Assembly: GCF_002008165.1 (NCBI RefSeq)
Contig: NZ_MRDM01000008.1
Location: forward strand, 238,668 to 302,667
Direction: 5' to 3'
Origin: Rhizobium laguerreae
Lineage (GTDB): Bacteria > Pseudomonadota > Alphaproteobacteria > Rhizobiales > Rhizobiaceae
DNA: 64,000 nucleotides
Shown here: piece after piece, positions 8,966 through 17,928 of the stretch
Numbering within the stretch: the first letter of the stretch is position 1
Layout of the letters: every line of letters starts with the position of its first letter
Position numbers and translations under genes: made by a program
The notes under the pieces: model-generated
Databases searched by the model: none
The model's input: the letters and a program-made list of their open reading frames with translations, nothing else
What the model was told of the DNA's origin: nothing

Positions 8966-10465
8966 ATGCCGCCACGTCCCGCAGTCCTCACGAAACGAAC
9001 GCTCGACAAAGACCTCGACAAGATCACCCATGCCGAGGACGCTGCGAAGCATGTTTTGCGGCGGCTGGTGCCGCCTGGTCTCGGGCTGATCTTCGTTGGT
9101 CTGGCCATGCTCTTTGCCGGCGTCTACGTGTTCGACCAGCCGGGAGCGATGCTCGTCATCGCGGCGGCGGCCCTTGCCGGCTACATGGCGATGAACATCG
9201 GCGCCAATGACGTGACGAACAATGTGGGTGCTGCCGTCGGCGCGCGCGCCATGACGATGGGCCAGGCACTCATCATCGCCGCGATTTTCGAAGTTCTTGG
9301 CGCCACGGTGGGGGGCGGCGAGGTCGTCAAGACGATTTCTGCAAACATCGTCGATGCCGTCCAGGTGCCGCCGGCAATGCTCGGCTGGATCATGATGGCG
9401 GCACTGACGGCAGCGGCCCTCTGGATCAACCTCGCAACCTGGATGAACGCACCGGTCTCCACCACCCACGCGATCGTCGGGGCGGTGATCGGCGCCGGCA
9501 TCTCAGCCGTCGGGCCGGAGCCGGTGAACTGGCGGGTGATGCTGGAGATCACCGCGAGCTGGATCACCTCGCCGCTGATCGGCGGGCTGATCGCCGCCGG
9601 GTTGCTTTATCTCGTCAAGACCCTGATCGTCTATCGCGACGACAAGATCGCAGCCGCGCGGCACTGGGTGCCGGTGCTGGTGGCGGTGATGGCCGGCGTT
9701 TTCATGTCCTATATGGTGCTGCAGCTGTCGCCTATCGGTCGATTTCAGCCTTCCACCATCATACTCATCGGGATCGGCATCGGGCTGGTAAGCTGGCTTA
9801 TCGCCCGGCCGCTCGTTCTCGCCCAAGCGCGGGATCTCGAAAACCGCAACAGCTCGCTGCGGACGCTGTTCCGATTGCCGCTCATCGGCTCGGCGGCGCT
9901 GCTGTCCTTCGCGCATGGCGCCAACGACGTTTCCAACGCGGTCGGGCCGCTTTCGGCAATCGTCCATTCGGTCGGTATCGGCGGCAGCGGCGGCGTCGGG
10001 CATCCGCCGCTCTGGGTCATGCTGATCGGCGCCGTCGGCATCTCCGTCGGCCTGCTTCTCTTCGGGCCGCGTCTCATTCGCCTGGTCGGCGAGGAGATCA
10101 CCAAGCTCAATCCGATGCGGGCCTACTGCGTCGCGCTGTCGACAGCCTTTACCGTCATCGTCGCCTCCTGGCTCGGCTTGCCGGTCAGCACCACGCATAT
10201 CGCCGTCGGCGCCGTCTTCGGCGTCGGCTTCTTCCGCGAATGGTACACGCGCCATTCGAAGGCCCGCATCGCCTATATAAGGCGCAAGGCCGAAAGCTTT
10301 GATATCGACGAGCCGGAAGAGCCGAATATCCACGAGACACGGCGGCGCTATCTCGTGCGCCGTTCGCATTTCATGACGATCATCGCCGCCTGGATCGTCA
10401 CCGTGCCGGTTTCGGCAGCGCTTGCGGCAATGATTTATTGGGTTATGTTCGCGCTCTTCGTCTGA
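8966..10465 (+). CDS. pit: Low-affinity inorganic phosphate permease (PiT family)
   Basis: A 499-residue polytopic membrane protein of the PiT family, which carries metal-phosphate into the cell with protons. The duplicated family signature is present: GANDVTNNVGAAVGA near residue 77 and GANDVSNAVGPL near residue 318. Each half also ends with an APVSTTHAIVGAV / LPVSTTHIAVGAV motif. About ten to twelve hydrophobic segments can be seen. The N-terminal ~35 residues are charged and cytosolic. It is followed 16 nt later by rsmE. Confidence 0.93.
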   Translation: MPPRPAVLTKRTLDKDLDKITHAEDAAKHVLRRLVPPGLGLIFVGLAMLFAGVYVFDQPGAMLVIAAAALAGYMAMNIGANDVTNNVGAAVGARAMTMGQALIIAAIFEVLGATVGGGEVVKTISANIVDAVQVPPAMLGWIMMAALTAAALWINLATWMNAPVSTTHAIVGAVIGAGISAVGPEPVNWRVMLEITASWITSPLIGGLIAAGLLYLVKTLIVYRDDKIAAARHWVPVLVAVMAGVFMSYMVLQLSPIGRFQPSTIILIGIGIGLVSWLIARPLVLAQARDLENRNSSLRTLFRLPLIGSAALLSFAHGANDVSNAVGPLSAIVHSVGIGGSGGVGHPPLWVMLIGAVGISVGLLLFGPRLIRLVGEEITKLNPMRAYCVALSTAFTVIVASWLGLPVSTTHIAVGAVFGVGFFREWYTRHSKARIAYIRRKAESFDIDEPEEPNIHETRRRYLVRRSHFMTIIAAWIVTVPVSAALAAMIYWVMFALFV

Positions 10466-10481
10466 GATCCCGAGTTTTTAA

Positions 10482-11219
10482 ATGCGCGCCAATTTCCGTA
10501 TGCAACGGCTTTTCGTCGAAGCGCCGCTTTCCAGCGGCGCCGTCGTGGAGGCGAATGCCGATCAGTTCAACTATCTCGCCAATGTGCTGCGGATGGAGGA
10601 AGGTGGAGAGATCCTGCTCTTCAACGGCCGCGATGGCGAGTGGAAGGCGACGCTTACCTTCCCCACGCGCAAACGCATATTTTTGACGGCAACCGAAGAG
10701 ACGCGGCCACAGCCGCTGCCTTGCGACCTGCACTATCTCTTTGCGCCACTCAAGGTCGGCCGCATGGACTACCTCGTGCAGAAGGCAGTCGAAATGGGAG
10801 CCGGCCTGCTGCAGCCGGTCATGACCCAACACGTCCAGGGCAAGATCACCAATCTCGACAAGCTGCGCGCCAATGTCGTCGAAGCGGCGGAGCAATGCGG
10901 CATCCTCGGCATTCCCAATGTGGCCGAGCCGGTGAGGCTTCTCGAGCTGCTCGACCGCTGGCCGAGCGGGCGCCGCATCATCTATTGCGACGAGGGTGAT
11001 GCCGGGCAAAACCCGCTGCCGGTGCTGTCGGCGATCAGGGAAAGACATCTCGCTTTGCTCGTCGGGCCGGAAGGCGGCTTTTCGGAAGAAGAACGGGCGC
11101 GGTTGCGAAGCCTTGATTTCGTTACCGCCATTCCGCTCGGACCGCGCATCCTGCGAGCCGATACGGCAGCTGTTGCGGCCCTGGCGGTGGTGCAGGCGGC
11201 GATCGGCGACTGGAAGTGA
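10482..11219 (+). CDS. rsmE: 16S rRNA (uracil1498-N3)-methyltransferase RsmE
   Basis: A 245-residue SPOUT-class methyltransferase that methylates U1498 of 16S rRNA. Diagnostic motifs: [17 protein letters not shown] (middle), [11 protein letters not shown] and [16 protein letters not shown] (the knot that binds S-adenosylmethionine). The N-terminal PUA-like domain ([14 protein letters not shown]-like region) is complete. Length matches the family. Confidence 0.94.
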   Translation: MRANFRMQRLFVEAPLSSGAVVEANADQFNYLANVLRMEEGGEILLFNGRDGEWKATLTFPTRKRIFLTATEETRPQPLPCDLHYLFAPLKVGRMDYLVQKAVEMGAGLLQPVMTQHVQGKITNLDKLRANVVEAAEQCGILGIPNVAEPVRLLELLDRWPSGRRIIYCDEGDAGQNPLPVLSAIRERHLALLVGPEGGFSEEERARLRSLDFVTAIPLGPRILRADTAAVAALAVVQAAIGDWK

Positions 11220-11366
11220 CCTCGAAAACGGGTTGACATGGAAATCGGCGCTATTTTTTTGATGCGTCGTTGAAAGAATTTCACTTGCAACATAGGTGGC
11301 TTGGGTCCAAATCACCCTTCCAATTGCCCGGCCCCCTGGGCGCATTTCCGAATACAGGTATCCCGC

Positions 11367-12740
11367 ATGGCCCGCGACACTACCGACCAGACACCGCTCT
11401 CTTCGGTCCAGGATCTGACCGATTATATCGCCGCGGGCAACAAGCCGCGGGAGCGCTTCCGGATCGGCACCGAACACGAGAAATTCGCCTTCTTTCGCGC
11501 CGACAACAGCCCGGTTCCCTATTTTGGCGATGCCAGCATTTCGGCCCTCCTGACCGGCCTGCAGAAGAAAAGCGGCTGGGAGCCGATCACCGACGGCGGC
11601 AACATCATCGGCCTTGCCGAGCAGAACGGTATGGGCGCGATCTCGATCGAGCCAGGCGGCCAGTTCGAACTCTCCGGCGCACCGCTCGAGACGATCCATG
11701 AGACCTGTCGGGAATCAAACCAGCATCTGGCGACGCTGCGCGAAATCGCCGAGCCGATGGGCATCCGCTTCCTTGGCATCGGCGGCAGTCCGAAATGGAC
11801 CTATGCGGAAACCCCGCAGATGCCGAAGTCACGCTACGAGATCATGACCCGCTATATGCCGAAGGTCGGTACCCAGGGTCTCGACATGATGTACCGCACC
11901 TGCACGATCCAGGTGAATCTCGACTTCTCCTCGGAAGCCGACATGCGCAAGAAGATGCGTGTCTCGATGAAGCTGCAATCGCTGGCGACCGCGCTTTTCG
12001 CATCCTCGCCCTTTACCGAGGGCAAGCCGAACGGGCTGCTCTCCTGGCGCGGCGATATCTGGCGCGATGTCGACAACCGGCGCGCCGGCCTGCTCGATTT
12101 CACCTTCCGCGACGATTTCGGCTTCCGCGACTATGCCGAATGGGCGCTCGATGCGCCGATGTATTTCATCGTCCGCGACGGCCGCTATCACGACTGTACC
12201 CATGTCACCTTCCGCCAGTTCATGAACGGCGCATTGAAGGGCGAGGTCGCCGATCCGGCGCCGACGATGGGCGACTGGACGAACCATCTTTCGACACTCT
12301 TCCCCGACGTGCGGCTGAAGCGTTTCCTCGAAATGCGCGGCGCCGACGGCGGCCCGTGGCGGCGCATCTGTGCCTTGCCGGCCTTCTGGGTCGGCCTGCT
12401 CTACGACGATGCGGCACTCGAGGCCGCCGACGAACTGACCAAGGATTGGAGCTTTGCCGAGATCGGTGCGCTGCGCAACGCCGTTCCCGCCGAAGGGTTG
12501 AAGTCGCAATTCCGCGGACATCCGCTCTTCGACATGGCGCGCGAGGTAATCGGCATATCAAGGGCCGGCCTCAAGGCGCGGGGCAGGCTCAACCGGGAAG
12601 GCCAGGACGAGAGCATCTTCCTGGCGCCGCTCGAAGAGGTGCTCGCCAAAAAGGCGACGCTCGCCGAGGATCTGCTGTCGCTCTATCACGGCCGCTGGCA
12701 GGGCTCGGTCGAACCGGTGTTTGAGGACTATCAGTACTGA
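11367..12740 (+). CDS. gshA: Glutamate-cysteine ligase
   Basis: A 457-residue enzyme for the first step of glutathione synthesis (glutamate plus cysteine plus ATP), of the plant/alpha-proteobacterial GCS2 type. Recognisable blocks are FRIGTEHEKFAF near residue 33, EPGGQFELSGAP near 95, and the YMPKVGTQGLDMMYRTCTIQ region. The ATG at 11367 is preferred over an in-frame ATG at 11301 since MARDTTDQTPL begins family homology. The 147-nt leader contains a TTGACA hexamer at 11233 but no convincing -10. Confidence 0.94.
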   Translation: MARDTTDQTPLSSVQDLTDYIAAGNKPRERFRIGTEHEKFAFFRADNSPVPYFGDASISALLTGLQKKSGWEPITDGGNIIGLAEQNGMGAISIEPGGQFELSGAPLETIHETCRESNQHLATLREIAEPMGIRFLGIGGSPKWTYAETPQMPKSRYEIMTRYMPKVGTQGLDMMYRTCTIQVNLDFSSEADMRKKMRVSMKLQSLATALFASSPFTEGKPNGLLSWRGDIWRDVDNRRAGLLDFTFRDDFGFRDYAEWALDAPMYFIVRDGRYHDCTHVTFRQFMNGALKGEVADPAPTMGDWTNHLSTLFPDVRLKRFLEMRGADGGPWRRICALPAFWVGLLYDDAALEAADELTKDWSFAEIGALRNAVPAEGLKSQFRGHPLFDMAREVIGISRAGLKARGRLNREGQDESIFLAPLEEVLAKKATLAEDLLSLYHGRWQGSVEPVFEDYQY

Positions 12741-12744
12741 GCCT

Positions 12745-12800
12745 GAGCCCCTGAATTCCCTGAATCGGAATCGATTCAAGGAATATGCAGTAGCAAGCTG
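12745..12800. repeat. Short palindromic repeat with AAGGAATATGCAGTAG
   Basis: GAATCGGAATCGATTC forms an imperfect palindrome followed by AAGGAATATGCAGTAG. A related segment (AAGGAATTATGCAGT) ends the repeat at 23340-23450, so this is a member of a dispersed family. Confidence 0.45.
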
Positions 12801-12803
12801 TGG

Positions 12804-13688
12804 TCACGGCGCCTTCGCGCGCTTCCTGGCTTCGCGCGATCTGGCCGTGCGACGGGCGGGCCTCAGTTCCTCGATCGTCGGCAGCCACCACTCGGCGTCT
12901 TGAACTGGCGGCGTCTTCGCAGGCCAGGTGTGGACGAGTTCTTCCAATGTGGGGACCCGCCAATATCCCCAGACGTGATCCTCGGTCACGCCGGGATAGA
13001 AGTCCGTCACGACGTTCGGGTCGACCAGTTCACCTGAGATTTCGGTAAAGACGACGATTCCATAGGCGGTGACCACAGGCCGTCCTATCGGCGGCAAGTC
13101 GCCGCTCTGAAGCGGGTAGCGATGACGCTTTCGTTCCGCAGAGCGGAGCTTGCTGCGCACATCCTGTTCGGTCCCCTTGCGCTCCTCGGCTCGACGTCGT
13201 CTCTCCTCCGGCTCGTTTCTGCGCGCCGCCGCCTCGATCTCCGGCCACCGGCGTGTGAGTTCCTCATAGGACCGGAAGGGAACGTGCCATAGCTTGAGAT
13301 CGCCGTCCCATCGCGAGAATGGCACCTCGCGCAACTCGTCGACGACGGTCTTCGAGTACGGCGTGCGGATTCGAAAACCCGTCTTGCCAAGTTCAAGATA
13401 TGGACTGTCGATGGGATCGAAGGCGAAGGCGTCGCGGCCCTTCGCATCCGCATGGGCGTCGGCTTCGGCCTCCATCTCGGCAAGCCATCGTCCGATGCGG
13501 CGGGACGCCGTCCGCCCGGGAACGAACCAGGCCTTGCGGGTATCACTCCAGCGGGCACGGGGGAAGCGTCTTCGGAATTGCTCGACCGTCATCCTGTCGT
13601 AGGGAAAGGAAATGTCGGCGCCCGGCTTCGCACCGTCTTCATTCGGTGGCGGCTCGTCGTGACCAGTGGAGGATTTGGTTTCGGCCAT
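12804..13688 (-). CDS. HARP-like protein of unknown function
   Basis: A 294-residue hydrophilic protein. Residues ~28-70 (FPYDRMTVEQFRRRF, ARWSDTRKAWFVPG, IGRWLAEME) and ~105-150 (FRIRTPYSKTVVDELREV, WDGDLKLWHVP, YEELTRRWPEIE) repeat one pattern: an aromatic/basic strand, a helix, then 'W-D-x-x-x-K-x-W-x-V-P'. This resembles the HARP domain of SMARCAL1-type annealing helicases. Residues 150-190 are a charged coiled coil rich in Arg and Glu; the rest has no recognised domain. A DNA-end or fork-binding role is only a suggestion. It is transcribed alone, facing away from the DUF937 gene. Confidence 0.7.
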   Translation of the reverse strand: MAETKSSTGHDEPPPNEDGAKPGADISFPYDRMTVEQFRRRFPRARWSDTRKAWFVPGRTASRRIGRWLAEMEAEADAHADAKGRDAFAFDPIDSPYLELGKTGFRIRTPYSKTVVDELREVPFSRWDGDLKLWHVPFRSYEELTRRWPEIEAAARRNEPEERRRRAEERKGTEQDVRSKLRSAERKRHRYPLQSGDLPPIGRPVVTAYGIVVFTEISGELVDPNVVTDFYPGVTEDHVWGYWRVPTLEELVHTWPAKTPPVQDAEWWLPTIEELRPARRTARSREARKRAKAP

Positions 13689-13884
13689 GGAAGAAGAACG
13701 CCGGCGCGCAGGGATCGGTTTCCGGTGAGGATAGCATATAGGCCGACGGAGAGTGACGGCCGGCCGTCGTTATCGCCGCTTTCGCCTCATCAGGCTAAGT
13801 TCTTATGGCAAAAAGCCGTTTGCGCATTGCCATTTCCGGTTATAGTGGCGTTACAACGCGCACGACCGGGGGAAAGGGACTTCC

Positions 13885-14751
13885 ATGCTGCCACTCTTCG
13901 ACATGATGATGCAGGCGCAGAACGGCGCGGCGATGGAGGCGATCGCCCGGCAGTTCAACCTTGCGCAGGAACAGGCGACGAAAGCGATGGCGGCGCTGAT
14001 GCCGGCCTTTTCCGCCGGGCTGAAACGCAGCACCAGCAATCCCTATGATTTCGTCGGGCTGATGCAGGCGGTTTCCTCCGGCAATTACGCGCGATATTTC
14101 GAGGATATGAACCGGGCGTTCACGCCGGAGGGTATTTCCGACGGCAACAACATCCTTGCCCAACTCTTCGGCTCGAAGGAGGTTTCGCGCGCGGTCGCTG
14201 CCCAGGCGGCGCAGATGACCGGGATCGGCCAGGACATTTACAAGCGGATGCTGCCGGTGCTGGCCGATACGCTGATGGGCGGGCTCTTCAAACAGACGAC
14301 CGGCCAGATGGCCTCGCCGGTCAACCCCTTCGTCAACACGCCGATGGGCGAGACCATCCAGAAATGGCTTGAGAGTACCGGCTTCGCGCCGAAGCCGGCC
14401 CCGGAGCCTAGCGTCTTCGACAATCCCTTTACGCAGGCGATGCAGCAGATGTTTTCCGTGCCGAAGCCTGCCCCAACGCAGACGCCGAACCCCTTCCTCG
14501 ACAATCCTTTCGCCAAGGCCTTCCAGGAGATGATGGGCGGACTCGGCCAGCAGCCGGCGGCCACGACCAAGGCCAAGGCCAAGACGCCGGAGGGGCCGAA
14601 GGAAGAGGCGAAGGTCAATGCCGACAGCTATACCGAGATGCTGAACGCCATGTTCGACAGCGGGCTGGAAGTGCAGAAGAACTACCAGCGGAACCTGGAA
14701 GCGATCTTCGAAACCTATCGGCCGAAGCCTTCCTCGGAAAAGAGCGAATAG
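13885..14751 (+). CDS. DUF937-domain protein
   Basis: A 288-residue protein. The N-terminal ~140 residues (MLPLFDMMMQAQNGAAMEAI, QFNLAQEQATKAMAALMPAF) match DUF937, a helical domain common in proteobacteria. The middle is low-complexity Pro/Phe/Gln-rich with a repeated 'NPF-x-NPF' pattern (DNPFTQAMQQMF, LDNPFAKAFQEMM). A charged tail ends the protein. Function is unknown; the repeated NPF pattern suggests flexible protein-protein contacts. Confidence 0.75.
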   Translation: MLPLFDMMMQAQNGAAMEAIARQFNLAQEQATKAMAALMPAFSAGLKRSTSNPYDFVGLMQAVSSGNYARYFEDMNRAFTPEGISDGNNILAQLFGSKEVSRAVAAQAAQMTGIGQDIYKRMLPVLADTLMGGLFKQTTGQMASPVNPFVNTPMGETIQKWLESTGFAPKPAPEPSVFDNPFTQAMQQMFSVPKPAPTQTPNPFLDNPFAKAFQEMMGGLGQQPAATTKAKAKTPEGPKEEAKVNADSYTEMLNAMFDSGLEVQKNYQRNLEAIFETYRPKPSSEKSE

Positions 14752-14813
14752 CGCACTAAAGCGCGTCGCGATCTTTCAGATTCGCTTGCCACGCTTTAGG
14801 TCCTTGGTTTCTC

Positions 14814-14918
14814 GCATGTCGTTATCGCACAACCGCGACACACTTTTGCGCGACATGCTTTAGATTTTTGCGCATGTCGTTATCGCAAAACCGCGACACA
14901 CTTTTGCGCGACATGCTT
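14814..14918. repeat. Two tandem 47-bp rhizobial repeats
   Basis: Copies at 14814-14860 and 14872-14918 differ at one base. Each begins GCATGTCGTTATCGCA and ends GCGCGACATGCTT, so each is itself a partial palindrome around CGCGACACACTTTTGCG. They are preceded by another repeat module (GCGCGTCGCGATCTTTCAGA, from 14761). They lie between convergent genes. Confidence 0.7.
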
Positions 14919-14925
14919 TCGCGCA

Positions 14926-14967
14926 TAAAAAAACCCGGAGATGGCTTGGGAAAGCCGATCACCGGGT
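14926..14967 (-). terminator. Rho-independent terminator of the DUF1127 gene
   Basis: Read on the minus strand, ACCCGG and CCGGGT form the outer stem, with GGCTT/AAGCC continuing it around a short loop, followed by TTTTTTTA. It sits 40 nt after the stop of the DUF1127 gene. Confidence 0.8.
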
Positions 14968-15006
14968 CAAGCGGCAGGGCTATTGGCTATCACCCTGCGG
15001 GGAAAC

Positions 15007-15318
15007 TTAACGCTCCTGCTCCTCGTAGGAGCGCAAGAACGACGACAGGCGCCAGCGATTGCGCGCCGAGCGCGTCAGATGTTCCGACGGGTCCTCGAAG
15101 AAGGTCGACGCCAGGAACGCGGAGGTCAGGTCGGCCCTGCTAAGGCCGATATCCCTCAGCTGAGCGTCGCTCAGATCGTGCAGCGTGTTGATCTCCATGC
15201 GATTGCGGAACCCGCGAAAGAGGGAGGTCAACGGTGCGAGGCCTGCTGCCAGACGTTGGGAAAACGTCGGGGTGAGCTTGCCGCAGTCGAGTTCTATTGT
15301 TCTGTCTGTCATCCGCAT
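15007..15318 (-). CDS. DUF1127-domain small protein
   Basis: A 103-residue protein; residues ~35-62 carry the DUF1127 pattern (RNRMEINTLHDLSDAQLRDI, then GLSRADL). In alpha-proteobacteria such Arg-rich small proteins take part in phosphate and carbon homeostasis and stress fitness, and some bind RNA. The start at 15318 has AAGGAG 6 nt upstream. A clear terminator follows. It is divergent from a VtlR/LsrB-like LysR gene; in Brucella and Agrobacterium VtlR is known to activate DUF1127 genes, so this is a likely target. Confidence 0.85.
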   Translation of the reverse strand: MRMTDRTIELDCGKLTPTFSQRLAAGLAPLTSLFRGFRNRMEINTLHDLSDAQLRDIGLSRADLTSAFLASTFFEDPSEHLTRSARNRWRLSSFLRSYEEQER

Positions 15319-15497
15319 GGGACTCTCCTTTCTTTCGATTTCTTTCAGGCGCGCAACAACCCACCCCTCCCGCAAGCTCGCACGGGAAGGAGCAAGGCTG
15401 AATTGGCTCGGACAGGCAGGGTGTCTGTCCTTCACTTTGCTTGATTTGCATCCCGAAGATGCCAAAGACCTATTGATCAGTCCAACGAATGTTTCTA

Positions 15498-15508
15498 ATG
15501 ATTATCAT
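15498..15508. promoter_or_regulatory. Candidate operator ATGATTATCAT
   Basis: A perfect ATGAT-T-ATCAT palindrome lies 23 nt before the LysR start, in AT-rich DNA between the divergent DUF1127 and LysR genes. The position suits autoregulation plus activation of DUF1127. Inference only. Confidence 0.35.
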
Positions 15509-15531
15509 CAGCTATCTTTATGGGTGAAAAC

Positions 15532-16488
15532 ATGTCCGCGCCTCTTGATCTCGACCAATTGCAGACTTTCATCGCCATCGTCGATTCCGGCAGCTTCACC
15601 AAGGCCGCCGACAGGGTCTACAAGACCCAATCGGCCGTCTCCATGCAGATGCGCCGTCTTGAGGAGCGCATCGGCAAACAGCTGTTCATCAAAGACGGAC
15701 GCGGCAATCGGCTGACGGTCGAGGGCGAAAAACTGCTCAACTATGCCCGGCGCATCATTCGCCTCAACAATGAGGCGATTGCTGCTTTCGACGACAACAG
15801 GCTGGAGGGGATGCTGCGCATCGGTACGCCGGACGATTATGCCGACCGCTACATGCCCGAAATCATCGGCCGCTTCGCCAAGACGCATCCAAATGTCGAG
15901 CTCTATATCGTCTGCGAGCCCTCGGTGGATCTGGCCGAGCGCATGCACAAGGGCGAACTCGACATCGCGCTCGTCACCCACAATCCGCGCGAGCGCATGT
16001 CAGATGTGGTGAGAACCGAGCCGCTCTGCTGGGTGGGCTCGGCCAACCATCCGATCCGTGACGACGCCCCGGTGCCGCTTGCCGTCGGCCGGCGCGATTG
16101 CCAGTGGCGCCAGCTCGCCTGCTCGGCGCTCGATGCTGTGGGACGCGAGCACCAGATCCTGTTCACCAGCTGGTCCTGCACTGTCGTTGCCGCTGCCGTG
16201 CTTGCCGGCATGGCGGTTTCGGTGATGCCGGAATCGGCGCTGCGGACAGGCATGAAGGTGCTGAGCCAGGCAGACGGTTTCCCGGCGCTGCCGCCGGTGC
16301 AGATCGGAATCATGAAGCGGCCGGGCGTTTCACTCTCGCTGATGAATGCGATCACGGCACATATCACCGCCTGCCTCGACAATATCACGCCTACTGTCGC
16401 CGACGACAGCCTGGAGGCAGACGTCAAATCCGCCCAGGCGCGCCTTTATCCGCGGCTGAAGGCGGCCAATATGGTACCAAGCTGGTAA
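15532..16488 (+). CDS. LysR-family regulator, VtlR/LsrB-like
   Basis: A 318-residue regulator. Its N terminus (MSAPLDLDQLQTFIAIVDSG, SFTKAADRVYKTQSAVSMQM, RRLEERIGKQLF) is strikingly like LsrB of Sinorhizobium and VtlR of Brucella/Agrobacterium. Those proteins control lipopolysaccharide, redox genes, the AbcR2 small RNA and DUF1127 genes. The adjacent divergent DUF1127 gene supports this assignment. A start at 15520 is possible, but 15532 matches the family. Whether it is the true LsrB ortholog or a paralog cannot be told here. Confidence 0.82.
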   Translation: MSAPLDLDQLQTFIAIVDSGSFTKAADRVYKTQSAVSMQMRRLEERIGKQLFIKDGRGNRLTVEGEKLLNYARRIIRLNNEAIAAFDDNRLEGMLRIGTPDDYADRYMPEIIGRFAKTHPNVELYIVCEPSVDLAERMHKGELDIALVTHNPRERMSDVVRTEPLCWVGSANHPIRDDAPVPLAVGRRDCQWRQLACSALDAVGREHQILFTSWSCTVVAAAVLAGMAVSVMPESALRTGMKVLSQADGFPALPPVQIGIMKRPGVSLSLMNAITAHITACLDNITPTVADDSLEADVKSAQARLYPRLKAANMVPSW

Positions 16489-16492
16489 GAGT

Positions 16493-17170
16493 TCAGGCGG
16501 CGCGGGGCACGATCGTGGCAAAAAGGGAGGCGCGGATCACGCGCTTCCACTCATCGAGCATGCGCCGCGCCAGCGCCTCTTCACTGACGGCGGCAAGTCG
16601 AATGACGGCGCCGATCAGGTGGCTGAACAGGTAAGTGCGCGCATACATGTCTTCGTCGCAAAGGTCGGGAGCCAACTGACGCACGGCGTCATGGAAGATG
16701 CCGGCGACGTGACCGCTATGTTCGATATTCAGCTGCAGCAGATCCTGATCGGTCTCCGTTCCCATCCAGACGCCGAGATAGACGGGATCGTTGTGGTAGG
16801 AATCGTAATACCAGTCGATGGTGGCGCAGACGCGGTCGAGCGCCTGGTCGAGTGAGCGTACGTCGCTAAACATCGCCGCGGTCTTCGCCTGGATCGCCGA
16901 GGCATGCTGATCGAAGAGCGCTTTGACGATTGCCGCCTTCTCCGGGAAATACTGGTAGACCGAACCGATCGGTACCTTGGCGGCGATGGCGAGTTCCGTC
17001 ATCCGCATGGCGCTGACGCCCTTTTCGGCGATGATCTTGGCGGCGGCGGCGAGAATGAGGTCCAGCCTCTGGATGCTGCGCTCCTGCTTCGGCTTCCTGC
17101 GCAAGCCGATCCGATCCATGCTTTCCGCGCCCATGTCGTTCCCATTCTTTTTGTTCGCGGCGGAAGGCAT
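16493..17170 (-). CDS. TetR-family regulator
   Basis: A 225-residue TetR regulator. The helix-turn-helix spans residues ~30-78 (ILAAAAKIIAEKGVSAMRMT, VPIGSVYQYFPEKAAIVKAL). The ligand domain is variable and of unknown specificity. It converges with the LysR gene, with 4 nt between stops. A second Met (residue 13 or 18) is a possible start. Confidence 0.85.
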   Translation of the reverse strand: MPSAANKKNGNDMGAESMDRIGLRRKPKQERSIQRLDLILAAAAKIIAEKGVSAMRMTELAIAAKVPIGSVYQYFPEKAAIVKALFDQHASAIQAKTAAMFSDVRSLDQALDRVCATIDWYYDSYHNDPVYLGVWMGTETDQDLLQLNIEHSGHVAGIFHDAVRQLAPDLCDEDMYARTYLFSHLIGAVIRLAAVSEEALARRMLDEWKRVIRASLFATIVPRAA

Positions 17171-17349
17171 ATGCCAGCCAGCGCGTCGAGCCGATATGAC
17201 ATGCAGGTCTTCATCCGCGGTAAATGGAAACGTTCGTATTTTAACGACTGGAAAAAGCGGGTTTTATCGCGATTTCAGGCTGCGATTCTATCGCCACACA
17301 ACCAGATCCAAGCGGTCTGGTCCGTATGACGGTTGATAGGCCTGCCGCC

Positions 17350-17766
17350 TCACCCCATCGCCATCCATATGGCGAGCCAAACCCACATGGCGGCGAGCAC
17401 CAGGTAACCCGCAGCGAAGATCGGACTGCGATAGCGCAGGTCGTTGCTCGTGACGTGGATGACGGCATGAGCGTAGCGCAGGGCAACGAAGCCCCAGGCA
17501 AGCCCGACGGTGACGATATTGTCGGCGTCCGTGATATAAAGAAGAACGCAGCAGGCGTAGAAGAGCACAGGCAGTTCGAACTGGTTGGCGAGGCAGTTCT
17601 TGATTACCTGGCTTTCGGCCGGCTCGCCACGGTTTTCGCGGTAATCCGATTTCGCGATGCTGCCGGCGCGGACCATCCTGGCGCGACGCATGCCCAGAAG
17701 CGCATAAAGACCATAGACCAGGGCCACATGGGCAAGCAGTGGCCAGAAGATTTGATAGCCGGTCAT
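17350..17766 (-). CDS. MAPEG-family membrane protein
   Basis: A 138-residue protein with four hydrophobic helices and the MAPEG pattern: GEPAESQVIKNCLANQFELP (cytosolic loop) and WGFVALRYAHAVIHVTSNDL (helix 3-4). Bacterial MAPEG proteins resemble membrane glutathione transferases, but most have no tested activity. It is isolated between the TetR gene and a membrane protein gene. Confidence 0.82.
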   Translation of the reverse strand: MTGYQIFWPLLAHVALVYGLYALLGMRRARMVRAGSIAKSDYRENRGEPAESQVIKNCLANQFELPVLFYACCVLLYITDADNIVTVGLAWGFVALRYAHAVIHVTSNDLRYRSPIFAAGYLVLAAMWVWLAIWMAMG

Positions 17767-17928
17767 ATGTTGGTCGTTTCCTTTCGGCTTCCGCTTTCGA
17801 CGCGAGCATTAGCCGAAAGGGGAGCTGGATACCAGCATAGGGCAACGCCCCATCGGCACCTGCGTCGCTAAGGCACGTCGGCGCAGGTGTCCCGGCTTTT
17901 CGACATGGAGCTGGATGGAAACGGCGCC

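Noticed and set aside
11233..11260. gshA promoter from TTGACA at 11233
   Set aside because: No acceptable -10 hexamer at 16-18 nt; kept only as a remark in the gshA entry.
14814..14918. CRISPR-like array
   Set aside because: Only two repeats with an 11-bp gap, palindromic and matching rhizobial intergenic repeats; no cas genes are nearby.
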